A stretch of 64,000 bases of DNA, from positions 124,001 to 188,000 of the forward strand of contig NZ_JADJJX010000001.1 in assembly GCF_016706325.1 (NCBI RefSeq), read 5' to 3'. Positions 42,477 through 50,858 of the stretch are shown piece by piece (positions within the stretch are counted from its first letter, which is position 1; each line of letters starts with the position of its first letter). The position numbers were made by a program, and so were the translations under genes. This stretch comes from Methanothrix sp. Lineage in GTDB: Archaea; Halobacteriota; Methanosarcinia; Methanotrichales; Methanotrichaceae. Under the pieces are notes generated by a model that was given only the letters and a program-made list of their open reading frames with translations, made no database searches and was not told the origin of the DNA.

Positions 42477-42980
42477 ATGTGGCAGGAGATTCTGGATAAG
42501 TTTAGGAGGTTTCCCGCGCAGGAGAAGGTGATCCGCCTCATCCTGCAGAGGGGATTTCAGATAAATGATCAGGCCCGGGTGGTATCAGGCCAGATCGAGA
42601 TCCCTCATGCTCAGATTGCAAAGGAGCTGGAGGTGGACAGAAGGGTCGTGGACACCACAGCCCAGGCCATTCGCGAGGATGAGCTCCTCTGGAAGGTCTT
42701 TGAGAATGTGCGCTCTATGATCTATCTGGGAGAGGTGGCTCCTGCCCTGGGGTTGGGAGTTATTGAGATCGCGCCGGTGGATGCTGCCAAGACTGGACTT
42801 TTGGGTGATGTAGCCAGTGCCGTGGCCAGCTACGGCCTCTCCATCCGCCAGGCGGTATCGGACGATCCCTACTTTGTGGAGAGCCCAAAGCTCACCATCA
42901 TCACTGAGGGAAAGATCCCAGGCGATCTGGTGATTCTTCTCAAGGAGATCGAGGGCGTAAAGAGGGTGACTGTGTATTAA
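42477..42980 (+). CDS. ACT domain regulator with HTH
   Basis: The 167-residue protein has an N-terminal winged-helix (residues 15-75, EIPHAQIAKELEVDRRVVDTTAQAI, quoted in part: IAKELEVDRRVVDTTA) and a C-terminal ACT domain (about 90-165). It belongs to the archaeal predicted regulators of amino-acid metabolism (COG2150). Amino-acid ligand and target genes are unknown. It sits 49 bases after the AAA ATPase gene. Confidence 0.85.
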   Translation: MWQEILDKFRRFPAQEKVIRLILQRGFQINDQARVVSGQIEIPHAQIAKELEVDRRVVDTTAQAIREDELLWKVFENVRSMIYLGEVAPALGLGVIEIAPVDAAKTGLLGDVASAVASYGLSIRQAVSDDPYFVESPKLTIITEGKIPGDLVILLKEIEGVKRVTVY

Positions 42981-43412
42981 GCCCGGAATCTCATGCGCCC
43001 ATTACTATCATCAGTATCGATAGTATCATTATTATCATGATGATTATTTCAAAGGAATAATGCAATCGCAGCACAATTAATTAAATTTAAATAGTTTAAA
43101 ATAAAAGTAATGTCTTGGAGCCTCCGGCGATATCCCCACATCCCTTCTCTCGAAGGCTCTAAACCCCCTTTCCTCTGCTTTGATTCTGATACTCCTTGAC
43201 CGGGCCCTTTTTCCCGCGCGGCAAAGGAGGCAGCCTTAAGCAACAGACTCAGGCAGCAGCCTTAAGCAACAGACTCAGGCAGCAGTCTTAAGCAGCAAGC
43301 TCAGGCAGCAGTCTTAAGCAGCAAGCTCGGGCAGCAGTCTTAAGCAACATGCCAAGGCTGCGAGCCAAAGGCTTTTTCTCCTATGCAGCCTTCTCGCGTA
43401 ACCGGTGTATTT
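42981..43412. repeat. Intergenic region with a 26-base tandem repeat
   Basis: After an A+T-rich stretch (43060-43110), a 26-base unit (cttaagcaacagactcaggc then agcag) repeats about four and a half times from 43231 to about 43365. Later units differ (cttaagcagcaagctcaggc). The period is exactly 26 at 43235, 43261, 43287, 43313 and 43339. It is not a multiple of 3 and has no spacers. It ends about 50 bases before the alanine dehydrogenase start. Confidence 0.8.
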
Positions 43413-44393
43413 ATGGAAGTGCTCTGGCTCACAGAGAAGGAAGTAAGGTCGCTTTTGACCATGGACGATGCTATAGCTGCCGTCCAGAAGGCTTTTCTTG
43501 ATCACGGAATGGGAAGAACGCAGATGCCATCCAAGTCCTATCTGCACCTGCCTGACCATAATGGCGACCTGAGATGTATGCCCGCCTATCTCGAGGGGCA
43601 GGACATGGCCGGGGTGAAGATCGTCAATGTCCATCCGGGAAATCCACTGATCGGTCTTCCTACAGTGATGGCCCTCTTGATATTGCATTCACCCCATACT
43701 GGCGAGCCTTTGGCGATTATGGGCGCGACCTATATCACCAGCATGCGCACCGGTGCTGCTGGTGCCATCGCCGCCCAATACCTGGCCAGGCCGGATTCTC
43801 ATGTGATAGGCATGATCGGGGCGGGGGCCCAGGCGCGAACGCAGCTTCAAGGCCTCTCCCGCCACTTCCAGATCGATCAAGTGAACGTCTTCGATAGCTT
43901 TGCCGATCGGGCCAGGGCTTTTGCAGAGGATGTCCTGGGATTTTTAAAATGCGATTGCATTGCAGTCGCAGGGCCAGAAGAGGCCTGCGAATGCGATATC
44001 CTGGTCACCACCACCCCCTCGCGCCAGCCAGTGGTCAGGAATGAATGGGTTCGTCCGGGAACGCACATCAACGCCATCGGTGCAGATGCTGTCGGCAAGC
44101 AGGAGTTGGAATCAGCTCTCCTGAAGAGGGCCAAGATAGTAGTGGATGATATCGTTCAATCCGTCCATTCCGGCGAGGTCAACGTCCCCATCTCAGAGGG
44201 AATCCTCCACCGAGAGGAGATCCACGCCCAGATCGGCGAGGTATTGGCGGGCAAAAAACCCGGAAGGGTCAGCAGTGAGGAGATCACCATCTTCGACTCC
44301 ACTGGCCTGGGGATTCAGGATGTGGCAACGGGTCATGCAGTCTATGAGAAGGCTCTGCTCTCCAGCATGGGGAGAAGGCTGGAGATGGCATGA
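43413..44393 (+). CDS. ala: Alanine dehydrogenase (ornithine cyclodeaminase family, archaeal type)
   Basis: The 326-residue NAD enzyme belongs to the ornithine cyclodeaminase/mu-crystallin family. The start MEVLWLTEKEV is chosen (an ATG frame also begins ten codons upstream). Landmarks are VHPGNPLIGLPTVMALLIL, the glycine loop IGMIGAGAQARTQ and the TTPSRQPVV substrate segment. Characterised archaeal relatives are alanine dehydrogenases. It stands after the tandem-repeat region. Confidence 0.87.
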   Translation: MEVLWLTEKEVRSLLTMDDAIAAVQKAFLDHGMGRTQMPSKSYLHLPDHNGDLRCMPAYLEGQDMAGVKIVNVHPGNPLIGLPTVMALLILHSPHTGEPLAIMGATYITSMRTGAAGAIAAQYLARPDSHVIGMIGAGAQARTQLQGLSRHFQIDQVNVFDSFADRARAFAEDVLGFLKCDCIAVAGPEEACECDILVTTTPSRQPVVRNEWVRPGTHINAIGADAVGKQELESALLKRAKIVVDDIVQSVHSGEVNVPISEGILHREEIHAQIGEVLAGKKPGRVSSEEITIFDSTGLGIQDVATGHAVYEKALLSSMGRRLEMA

Positions 44394-44562
44394 AAGGAAT
44401 GAAAGAAGTAAGGCTGCTGATCGATGTTATGGATCAGCAGTTCATATCGATATTAATATGGGAGGTCGACAAGATCTGACATCCAATGGTTGGCATTCTA
44501 CGGCTGACATCCTGCAGCCGAAATCTATATCAATTTTGACATAGAGGCAGAGCGTGGTTAAT

Positions 44563-44787
44563 ATGGCAAGGGATAAGAAAAAGAGCAAGGGTCCACAGGA
44601 TCGAAACAGCAACTATCAGATGAAGAACGGCAACCCCGTCTCCAAGAAGAGAGATAAGAAGCCCAGCTCGGCCAGCGCTGCGCAGGCGGGCTCCTCCAAG
44701 TCAAGTGGACAGAAGGGCCTGCTCTCTGGCCTCTCCAAGAGCATCTCCAGTGCTACGAGCAGTCTGACCAAGAAGCTCAAGCACTAA
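44563..44787 (+). CDS. Small basic serine/lysine-rich protein
   Basis: The 74-residue product (MARDKKKSKGPQDRN) is rich in lysine, serine and glycine, ends SSLTKKLKH, and has no predicted fold. A GTG frame start three codons upstream is possible. It ends right before a strong terminator hairpin. Function unknown. It could be a nucleoid- or ribosome-associated small protein. Confidence 0.55.
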   Translation: MARDKKKSKGPQDRNSNYQMKNGNPVSKKRDKKPSSASAAQAGSSKSSGQKGLLSGLSKSISSATSSLTKKLKH

Positions 44788-44821
44788 TAATAGCAATAAA
44801 AATATAGATTGTGAAATCTAT

Positions 44822-44862
44822 AAAAAGATTCTCAGGCGACCAGGCGGCCTCAGAATCTTTTT
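44822..44862. terminator. Bidirectional terminator hairpin
   Basis: AAAAAGATTCT (44822-44832) pairs with AGAATCTTTTT (44852-44862), with more pairs AGGC/GCCT inside. Both sides end in A/T runs, so it can stop transcription of the small basic protein gene (plus) and nifB (minus). Confidence 0.8.
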
Positions 44863-44875
44863 TATACTGATTCTC

Positions 44876-45784
44876 TCAGGCCTGCTCCTTTGTCCTGCTC
44901 TCGAACTCCTGCTGCACATCGCGTCCGAGCTTTCCGATGGCATCTGAACGGCACTGCCGGCAGTGCTTCATCTGCTTGATGATCTTCCCCAGCTCATCCT
45001 GAAGCTTTCTCTTCTCCTCAAGCGATGGGGGCTTGATGTGAGCGAACTTGTACTGGGGGATGAGAGGCATTATATTATGGATGAAGACCCCCATGGACTT
45101 GATCTTATGAGCGATATCGATGATATGCTTATCATTGATCCCGGGAATGATAACGGTATTGACCTTAATGATCTTCCTCAGCCTCACAGCCTCCTCAATG
45201 CCCTTGAGCTGCTGCCGGCATAAGAGCTCCGCCGCCTCCAGACCCTCATATCTCTTGCCCTCATATATCACGTAATCGTATATCTGCTGGCCAATCTCCG
45301 GATCGATGGCATTCAAAGTGACTGTGATATTGCATACGCCCAGGCGGTCCAGCTCCTGAATCTTATCAGGCAGAAGCAGCCCATTGGTGCTGATGCAGAG
45401 AATTATGTTAGGATACTTCTCGCCCACCAGGCGCAGGGTCTCGAAGGTCTCTTCATTGGCCAGAGGCTCGCCCGGACCTGCCACTGCCACCACCTTTATG
45501 TAGTGGTACTTCTCCAGCACCTGATCGACCCGCTCTAAAGCCTCCTTCGGCTTTAAAACCTGGCTGGTGACACCGGGACGGGACTCGTTTACGCAGTCGA
45601 AGTCTCTGATACAGTATTTGCATTGGATATTGCATTTAGGAGCTACAGCCAGATGCATCCTGCCGAAGCTGTGGCAGGCCTTCTCACTGAAGCAGGGATG
45701 CTCTGATATCCTCCTCAACTGCTCTGGGTCGTAGGGGATCTCCTCTCCCCTCACATTGGCAACGGGATAACTCTCTTCACTCAT
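44876..45784 (-). CDS. nifB: Nitrogenase cofactor protein NifB (stand-alone archaeal type)
   Basis: The 302-residue radical-SAM protein starts HPCFSEKACHSFGRMHLAV (in residues 28-46) and has the cluster motif CNIQCKYC, then FDCVNESRPGVTS. A C-terminal pair CRQCRSD may bind a further cluster. NifB makes the [8Fe-9S-C] core of nitrogenase cofactors. The archaeal form lacks the NifX-like tail. No nifHDK, nifE or nifN is in the window. Confidence 0.93.
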   Translation of the reverse strand: MSEESYPVANVRGEEIPYDPEQLRRISEHPCFSEKACHSFGRMHLAVAPKCNIQCKYCIRDFDCVNESRPGVTSQVLKPKEALERVDQVLEKYHYIKVVAVAGPGEPLANEETFETLRLVGEKYPNIILCISTNGLLLPDKIQELDRLGVCNITVTLNAIDPEIGQQIYDYVIYEGKRYEGLEAAELLCRQQLKGIEEAVRLRKIIKVNTVIIPGINDKHIIDIAHKIKSMGVFIHNIMPLIPQYKFAHIKPPSLEEKRKLQDELGKIIKQMKHCRQCRSDAIGKLGRDVQQEFESRTKEQA

Positions 45785-46009
45785 GATCGGACTCCAGCAT
45801 TGTATAACCCCTAGTATCCAATAGCCTGGCTAAAAGACTTGCGTGCCGGAATTGGGTGGATGAAAAGGTTCTTCGCCGTCTTTCAGGGTTCAGGGGGCAG
45901 ACCGGGAATGCTATCTCTTCTCTGCCTCCGTCCCTTACACTGCCCGCAAAGACTCAGCAAAGGGCCCAAGACAAAGATACTTTAAGGAGGGGGGAGCAAG
46001 CTGGAGCAT
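45785..46009. promoter_or_regulatory. Divergent promoter region of nifB and srp19
   Basis: The 225 bases separate minus-strand nifB and plus-strand srp19. A TATA-like ATACTTTAAG lies near 45978 and an unusually rich GGAGGGGGGAG just before ATG 46010. No known NrpR-type operator is evident. Confidence 0.4.
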
Positions 46010-46324
46010 ATGCCTGACAAGAGCAAGATTGTGATCTGGCCGCTGTATTTCGATGCTGCTCGCTCTCGCGATGAGGGGCGGATGGTCTCCAGAGAGTTAG
46101 CCATCAAAGAGCCCAATCTGGATATGATCATTACTGCATCCATCAAATCAGGGTTCAAGCCAGAGATCGAGAGGGAGAAGAGGCATCCCAGGACCTGGCA
46201 CCGCCCGGAGGCGGCTGGAAGAATACTGGTGGCAAAAACCGGCTCCAAGTCGGCCATATTAAAAAAGATCGCCGGATCTTTGAGGGCGAAATACAAGAAA
46301 CAGGCCGCTGTCAAACGAATTTGA
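46010..46324 (+). CDS. srp19: Signal recognition particle protein Srp19
   Basis: The 104-residue basic protein matches SRP19: VIWPLYFDAARSRDEGRMV (KIVIWPLYFDAARSRDEGR), the ALKEPNLDMI helix and the KFRVxPE-like GFKPEIEREKRHPRT. It binds SRP RNA and shapes it for SRP54. It is followed closely by a PHP gene. Confidence 0.95.
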   Translation: MPDKSKIVIWPLYFDAARSRDEGRMVSRELAIKEPNLDMIITASIKSGFKPEIEREKRHPRTWHRPEAAGRILVAKTGSKSAILKKIAGSLRAKYKKQAAVKRI

Positions 46325-46333
46325 GCGATTAAT

Positions 46334-46966
46334 ATGATCGATCTGCACACCCATACAACATTCAGTGATGGCGAGCTCATACCCAGCGAGCTGGTGCGCC
46401 GGGCAGAGATCAAGGGCTATACCGCCATTGGAATAACCGATCATGCTGATTATACCAACATAGAGCACATCATAAGCTGTGTCTCCAAGGTCAAATATCT
46501 GGAGGGTATACTGGATATCAGAATCCTTCCCGGGGTGGAGCTGACTCATGTCCCCCCCCAGAGGATTGCGCCTCTGGCAGATCTGGCCCGCAAGCTGGGA
46601 GCGGAGATCGTGGTCGTCCACGGAGAGTCCCCGGTGGAGCCCGTCCGCCCTGGCACCAACCGGGCCGCCCTGGAGGCAGGGGTGGACATACTCGCTCATC
46701 CCGGCTTCATAACCCTGGAAGAGGCACAGATGGCCAGGGAGAACGGCGTCTGCCTGGAGATAACAGCCCGCTCCGGTCATAACATCACCAACGGCCATGT
46801 GGTGCAGATGGCAGTTCAGGCCGGGGCGAGGATGGTGGTGGATACAGACGCCCATGCCCCTGGAGATCTCATAGATAGCGAAAGGGCGGTTCAGATTGCA
46901 TTTGGCGCGGGACTGCCTCTCAGGAAGGCGGAGGATATCGTCTGGAACCATGCGATTATAAGATGA
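46334..46966 (+). CDS. PHP-domain phosphoesterase-like protein
   Basis: The 210-residue protein has the PHP metal motifs: HTHTTFSDGE near the start, ITDHAD (about 36), a histidine in VVVHGE, and DTDAH near residue 175. These form a trinuclear metal site. Relatives are histidinol phosphatases and RNase P-like PHP proteins. Substrate unknown. It lies 10 bases after srp19. Confidence 0.83.
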   Translation: MIDLHTHTTFSDGELIPSELVRRAEIKGYTAIGITDHADYTNIEHIISCVSKVKYLEGILDIRILPGVELTHVPPQRIAPLADLARKLGAEIVVVHGESPVEPVRPGTNRAALEAGVDILAHPGFITLEEAQMARENGVCLEITARSGHNITNGHVVQMAVQAGARMVVDTDAHAPGDLIDSERAVQIAFGAGLPLRKAEDIVWNHAIIR

Positions 46967-47038
46967 GGCCGCATGAGTTGGCATAACAAAATGATGAAAT
47001 ATGATGAGATTCTGCAGATATCCACGGGGGCTGAATAG

Positions 47039-47419
47039 ATAGATATCCTGGCGATTGACATATCAGGCCGTCATTCTGTGCAGGGCAGATACATGATGGT
47101 CTGTGCTGTCCTATCTGCCCAGGTATCACCTAATTTTATTGAAAAGGTCCATTCGGTCAGGCTCGTTCCCCGCATCGCCGAGGCTCTGGACATCGATGTG
47201 ATTGCGAGCCTGATAAGCGACGCCTGCTTATGCCTTCCGGGAACTATTGTTGCGGAGAGAGGGGATTTCTACAACCTGGAGGTATGGAGGGCACAGAGCA
47301 TCCTGGGAAGGGACTTTAAGTATCCCGAGACCATAGCGGAGAGGACGGCCATAGAGCTGGCTCATCATATCTCCCTGGCGGGAAGAAGGCTTATCACTGC
47401 TCGATGGCCAGATGATTAA
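47039..47419 (+). CDS. DUF2209-like protein, non-canonical start
   Basis: The frame up to 47419 codes for a conserved small archaeal protein (DUF2209-like): ILAIDISGRH, YMMVCAVL, and GRDFKYPETIAERTAIELA. The likely N-terminus is IDILAIDISGRH, which follows a TAG stop at 47036; there is no ATG, GTG or TTG before GTG 47078, which would cut off the conserved start. An ATA at 47039, 8 bases after GGGGG, would be the start by homology. Function unknown. Confidence 0.6.
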   Translation: MDILAIDISGRHSVQGRYMMVCAVLSAQVSPNFIEKVHSVRLVPRIAEALDIDVIASLISDACLCLPGTIVAERGDFYNLEVWRAQSILGRDFKYPETIAERTAIELAHHISLAGRRLITARWPDD

Positions 47420-47491
47420 GGGATGGTAATCCGAATTGAGGCCGGCAATCGATAAATGAGGATGACAATCGATGAAAGTGGGCGATAATCG

Positions 47492-48739
47492 ATGAAGGAG
47501 GAGAAGACCGCCGTTCTTCTCTTGCGGGAAAATCCTGTCAATCCAGGAGATCCCTACAGGATGAAAGAGCTTCGAGGCCTGGCAAATGCTGCCGGCTACC
47601 TGGTCCTGGATGAGATAATCCAGCGGCGAGAGAGGGACCACCGCTTTCAGATCGGCAGGGGAAAGATAGAGGAGGCCCTCTCCTGCCATCCAAAAAAGCT
47701 GATCTTCTACAACCCTCTCAGTCCCACCCAGGTGTTCAACATTCGCAGCGAGTTTCCGGTTCAGGTCCTGGACCGGTTCAACCTCATCCTTGAGATCTTC
47801 GCCTCCCGTGCTTCCACCAGAGAGGCCAAGCTGCAGGTGGAGTTGGCCCGTCTGAGCTATGATGCCCCTCAGGTGAGAGAAGAGCTCTCCTTCAGGAAGA
47901 GGAGTGAGCAGCCGGGCTTTCGAGGCGCAGGCGCCTATGAGCAGTCGATGTACCATGACATCAGGGGCAGGATGGCAAAGATCAGAGCAGAGCTTAAGGA
48001 GGTGGAGGCGATGGGCGAGGAGAGGAGAAAGAGACGCAGAGATCTGGGCTTCGATCTCATCGCCCTGGCCGGTTACACCAATGCCGGCAAGAGCACCCTG
48101 CTCAATGCCCTCACCGGCTCTGAGGTAGATGCCCTGGATCAGCCCTTCACCACCCTCTCGCCCACCACCCGGGCCCTTGAGGTCAATGGCCGCAGGGCAT
48201 TGCTCACCGATACAGTGGGGTTCATCGATGATCTGCCGCATTTTCTGATCAAGGCCTTTCACTCCACCCTCTCCGAGATCTCCCGGGCTGACCTGGTCCT
48301 CTTGGTCGCCGATCTCAGCGATCCTCTGGAGCTGCTCAGGCGTAAGCTGGTGGCATCTCACAAGGCCCTCTGGGACTGCCAGGTGACAGCTCCCATGATC
48401 ACCGTCTTAAACAAGATGGACCAGATGGATGAACTCGATGCCCAGATGAAGATCGATCAGATAGAAGATCTCGCCTCCAATCCGGTTATGGTCTCAGCCC
48501 ACTCCTCTCAAGGGCTGAGCAAGCTTAAGCAATGCATCTATCAGCTTCTGCCGCCATTGAAGAAATACCAGATCAGGCTTCCTTATACCTCCCAGAGCTT
48601 CGGTGAACTCTCCCGCCTCTACCAGACCAGTGAGCTTCTGGATGTGAGCTACGAGGACGAGCTGGTCCTGAGCCTGCGGGGAAGGGCAAAGGATGTAGCC
48701 CGGCTGAGCAAAAGGGCAAAGGACGAGCCGGCAGAGTGA
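47492..48739 (+). CDS. hflX: GTPase HflX
   Basis: The 415-residue protein has an N-terminal HflX domain with a helical linker and a TRAFAC GTPase domain: G1 GYTNAGKST (about 194-202), G3 DTVGF and G4 NKMD. HflX rescues or splits stalled ribosomes. Three aatcgat(a/g)a words lie just upstream (47445-47490). It is followed 31 bases later by UPF0280. Confidence 0.94.
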   Translation: MKEEKTAVLLLRENPVNPGDPYRMKELRGLANAAGYLVLDEIIQRRERDHRFQIGRGKIEEALSCHPKKLIFYNPLSPTQVFNIRSEFPVQVLDRFNLILEIFASRASTREAKLQVELARLSYDAPQVREELSFRKRSEQPGFRGAGAYEQSMYHDIRGRMAKIRAELKEVEAMGEERRKRRRDLGFDLIALAGYTNAGKSTLLNALTGSEVDALDQPFTTLSPTTRALEVNGRRALLTDTVGFIDDLPHFLIKAFHSTLSEISRADLVLLVADLSDPLELLRRKLVASHKALWDCQVTAPMITVLNKMDQMDELDAQMKIDQIEDLASNPVMVSAHSSQGLSKLKQCIYQLLPPLKKYQIRLPYTSQSFGELSRLYQTSELLDVSYEDELVLSLRGRAKDVARLSKRAKDEPAE

Positions 48740-48770
48740 ATGCTGCAGAATGCCGGTGAGGCAGAGAGCA

Positions 48771-49493
48771 ATGGCAGATATCTTGCGTGAGCGCTTTCAT
48801 CTGAAAGAGAGCATAGTCACCATCTGCGCTCGAGATGGAGAGCACATCGATGCCGCCAGGGAATCGATCATCAGGCAGCGCTCCTATATCGAGGATTTCA
48901 TAGGGAATGATCCTTTTTTCATGCTAACCCTGGAGCCTTATGAGCCTTCAGGAAAAGATCCGCCGGATATTGTCAGGCAAATGATCGAAACCAGCGCCAT
49001 TATCGGCGTCGGCCCCATGGCCTGTGTGGCTGGGGCCATTGCCGGCTTCGCTGTGCAGGCGATGATCGATGCAGGGGCGACTTACGCCATTGTCGATAAT
49101 GGAGGAGATATCTGCATCCTGAATGATGAGCCGGCGGTGGTGGGGATATATGCTGGAAGCTCCCCATTCAGGGATATCGCCCTCGAGATCCCTGCCCGCA
49201 GCAGTCCTCTTGGCATCTGCACCAGCTCGGGAACAGTCGGGCCGTCGATATCCTTTGGCTGTGCTGATGCAGCCACAGTCATATCTGAGGATGTGGCTTT
49301 GGCAGATGCTGCTGCTACGGCGCTCGGAAATGCTGTGCAGGCGAATGGATCGCTGATGGAGTGCTTTGATGCCGTCGACAGGCCGGGGATTGATGGTGCC
49401 CTCCTGATCAGAGGAGAGGAGATGGCACTGTGGGGAAGTCTCCCTCCCTTATTGCGTGCTCATGTGAGCGAGGAGAGGATTACAAGAGCCTGA
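48771..49493 (+). CDS. UPF0280 family protein (ApbE-like)
   Basis: The product of about 240 residues belongs to UPF0280, related in fold to ApbE flavin transferases: SAIIGVGPMACVAGAIAG, DNGGDI and GICTSSGTVGPS. Archaeal members have no proven reaction. The start at 48771 has GGTGAG about 10 bases before it; a 7-codon longer frame begins at 48750. Confidence 0.85.
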   Translation: MADILRERFHLKESIVTICARDGEHIDAARESIIRQRSYIEDFIGNDPFFMLTLEPYEPSGKDPPDIVRQMIETSAIIGVGPMACVAGAIAGFAVQAMIDAGATYAIVDNGGDICILNDEPAVVGIYAGSSPFRDIALEIPARSSPLGICTSSGTVGPSISFGCADAATVISEDVALADAAATALGNAVQANGSLMECFDAVDRPGIDGALLIRGEEMALWGSLPPLLRAHVSEERITRA

Positions 49494-49862
49494 GCTATAT
49501 CTGCGGCGCTTTTCAGCCCCTCTCTCCATAGCCTCCTCCTGATTGTTTATCATTATATCTTGACTATGTGGCATCTTAGGGTAGCTGGCTGCGATGTCCA
49601 GCCCGGAGCTGGTCTCACCATCTCCCAAGATGCTATCTGCCTCTCACCGCGATCAGCTCATGCTGGCATCAGCAGACCACGTATAATCGATATCTGTAGC
49701 CCATCCATTATAGTTTTAAAGACGTCAATTTTCAAAAAATATCCCTATATCCCCACGTGCGGTTATCGAAGAATCTCACCTTATCTGGATAAAATTAATA
49801 TAATGGTATTGGACATAGGAACTGAGTGGATGATATTCCGACAGTCGGAAATGGAGGGATAC
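49494..49862. promoter_or_regulatory. Intergenic region upstream of the second MC1 gene
   Basis: The gap is 369 bases. A TATA-like aaaattaatataatgg (about 49789-49804) lies about 65 bases before the MC1 ATG, and the GGAGGG at about 49853 is the ribosome site. An upstream open frame from 49560 is in frame with MC1 but has no coding look. A second TATA-like element (attatatct) is near 49551. Confidence 0.45.
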
Positions 49863-50135
49863 ATGGCCGAAACCAGAAATTTTGCCCTCAGGGACAAAAA
49901 AGGCAATGAGATCGGGGTCTTCACGGGGAAACAACCCCGGCAAGCAGCTTTAAAGGCAGCGAACAGGGGCCATAAGGATATAAGGCTCAGAGAGCGAGGA
50001 ACAAAAAAGGTTCACATATTTGTGGGTGAAAGGGTTCAGGTTAAAAAGCCTAAGGGCGCGCCTGCCTGGATGCCCAACCAGATCTGGAAGCCAAAGGTAA
50101 AGAAGATCGGTGTGGAAAAACTGGATGAGATCTAG
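49863..50135 (+). CDS. MC1 chromosomal protein, copy 2
   Basis: The 90-residue protein is an MC1 paralog: NFALRDKKGNEIGVFTGKQ, RQAALKAANRG, RLRERGTKKVHIFVGE, APAWMP. Most differences from copy 1 are near the C-terminus (for example VQVKKPKGAPAWMPNQIW against IQVPKPSNAPDWMPASIW). It bends DNA and may compensate for, or be condition-specific next to, copy 1. The start at 49863 fits the family. Confidence 0.95.
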   Translation: MAETRNFALRDKKGNEIGVFTGKQPRQAALKAANRGHKDIRLRERGTKKVHIFVGERVQVKKPKGAPAWMPNQIWKPKVKKIGVEKLDEI

Positions 50136-50144
50136 TCTCCTCGC

Positions 50145-50816
50145 TCAACCTTTTTTGATCTTATCGCTTTTTAGAGGGTGGCGCTCTGGAGTTGACCTGC
50201 TGCTCGGAGTGAGATGAAAACCCATCATCTCCAGAGCCATCTTTGCCTCGCCATTGTTATGCAAAAGAACCTCGGTCAGGTCCTGCGGCTCATCGATATC
50301 GCAGCTCCCTCGAAAGGACTCGAATACAGTGAGCCTCAGCCCCGTCTGCTGAGCATAGGCGATGTGCCTGGGAAAGCTCAGGCCCCGGTAGCATGTCCGG
50401 AATTCAGGGCTGCGAATGAGTATCATATTGGTTCCTCCCCCCCGCCCCGGGCAGAGGACCACATCTCCTGGGCAGTTGAGGATATCTCTGATCTCCTTCT
50501 CCCGCAAGAGAGCCAGATCAGCCATCACAATCAACATATCCGATGGCCATCCGAGGCCTGCCTGCTGTGATATCAGGGAGTTGAGGGCATCGTTCAGCTC
50601 CAGATCCGACGGCAACACCTCAGCATCAATTCCCATCTCCTCTGGATCGAAGTCCAGATCGGAGAGAATGGTCCTCTTGCCCTGACCGAAGACTGCTACC
50701 GCTGCCAGAACGTCCTTTAGCATGGCACGAGAGAAGCTCCTCCTCTCCGCCGGTCCGAGAACCGGCGAGAGCCTGCTCTTTCCCCCTTTGGCCTTGAAAG
50801 GGATGACCACATGCAT
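50145..50816 (-). CDS. cofC: 2-phospho-L-lactate guanylyltransferase CofC
   Basis: The product is about 223 residues with a GT-A fold nucleotidyl-transferase plan: MHVVIPFKAKGGKSRLSP (KAKGGKSRLS is the nucleotide-binding signature), the metal-binding VMADLALLRE and PGRGGGTN. It adds GMP to phospholactate (or phosphoenolpyruvate) for F420 synthesis. Start at 50816 gives the family N-terminus. cofE lies 43 bases upstream on the same strand. The C-terminal 25 residues (after MALEMMG) are extra and charged. Confidence 0.93.
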   Translation of the reverse strand: MHVVIPFKAKGGKSRLSPVLGPAERRSFSRAMLKDVLAAVAVFGQGKRTILSDLDFDPEEMGIDAEVLPSDLELNDALNSLISQQAGLGWPSDMLIVMADLALLREKEIRDILNCPGDVVLCPGRGGGTNMILIRSPEFRTCYRGLSFPRHIAYAQQTGLRLTVFESFRGSCDIDEPQDLTEVLLHNNGEAKMALEMMGFHLTPSSRSTPERHPLKSDKIKKG

Positions 50817-50858
50817 CGGTCGAAGCATGAAAAATGCAGTCTCCTGATTATTGGACTC

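Noticed and set aside
43231..43365. Possible CRISPR array
   Set aside because: The 26-base units are directly adjacent without spacers, so it is a simple tandem repeat.
47228..48361. Long minus-strand frame opposite hflX
   Set aside because: It is antisense to the well-supported HflX gene and shows no family match.
49494..49862. Possible structured RNA upstream of MC1
   Set aside because: Local complementarity exists, but no tRNA, SRP RNA or RNase P RNA fold was found.
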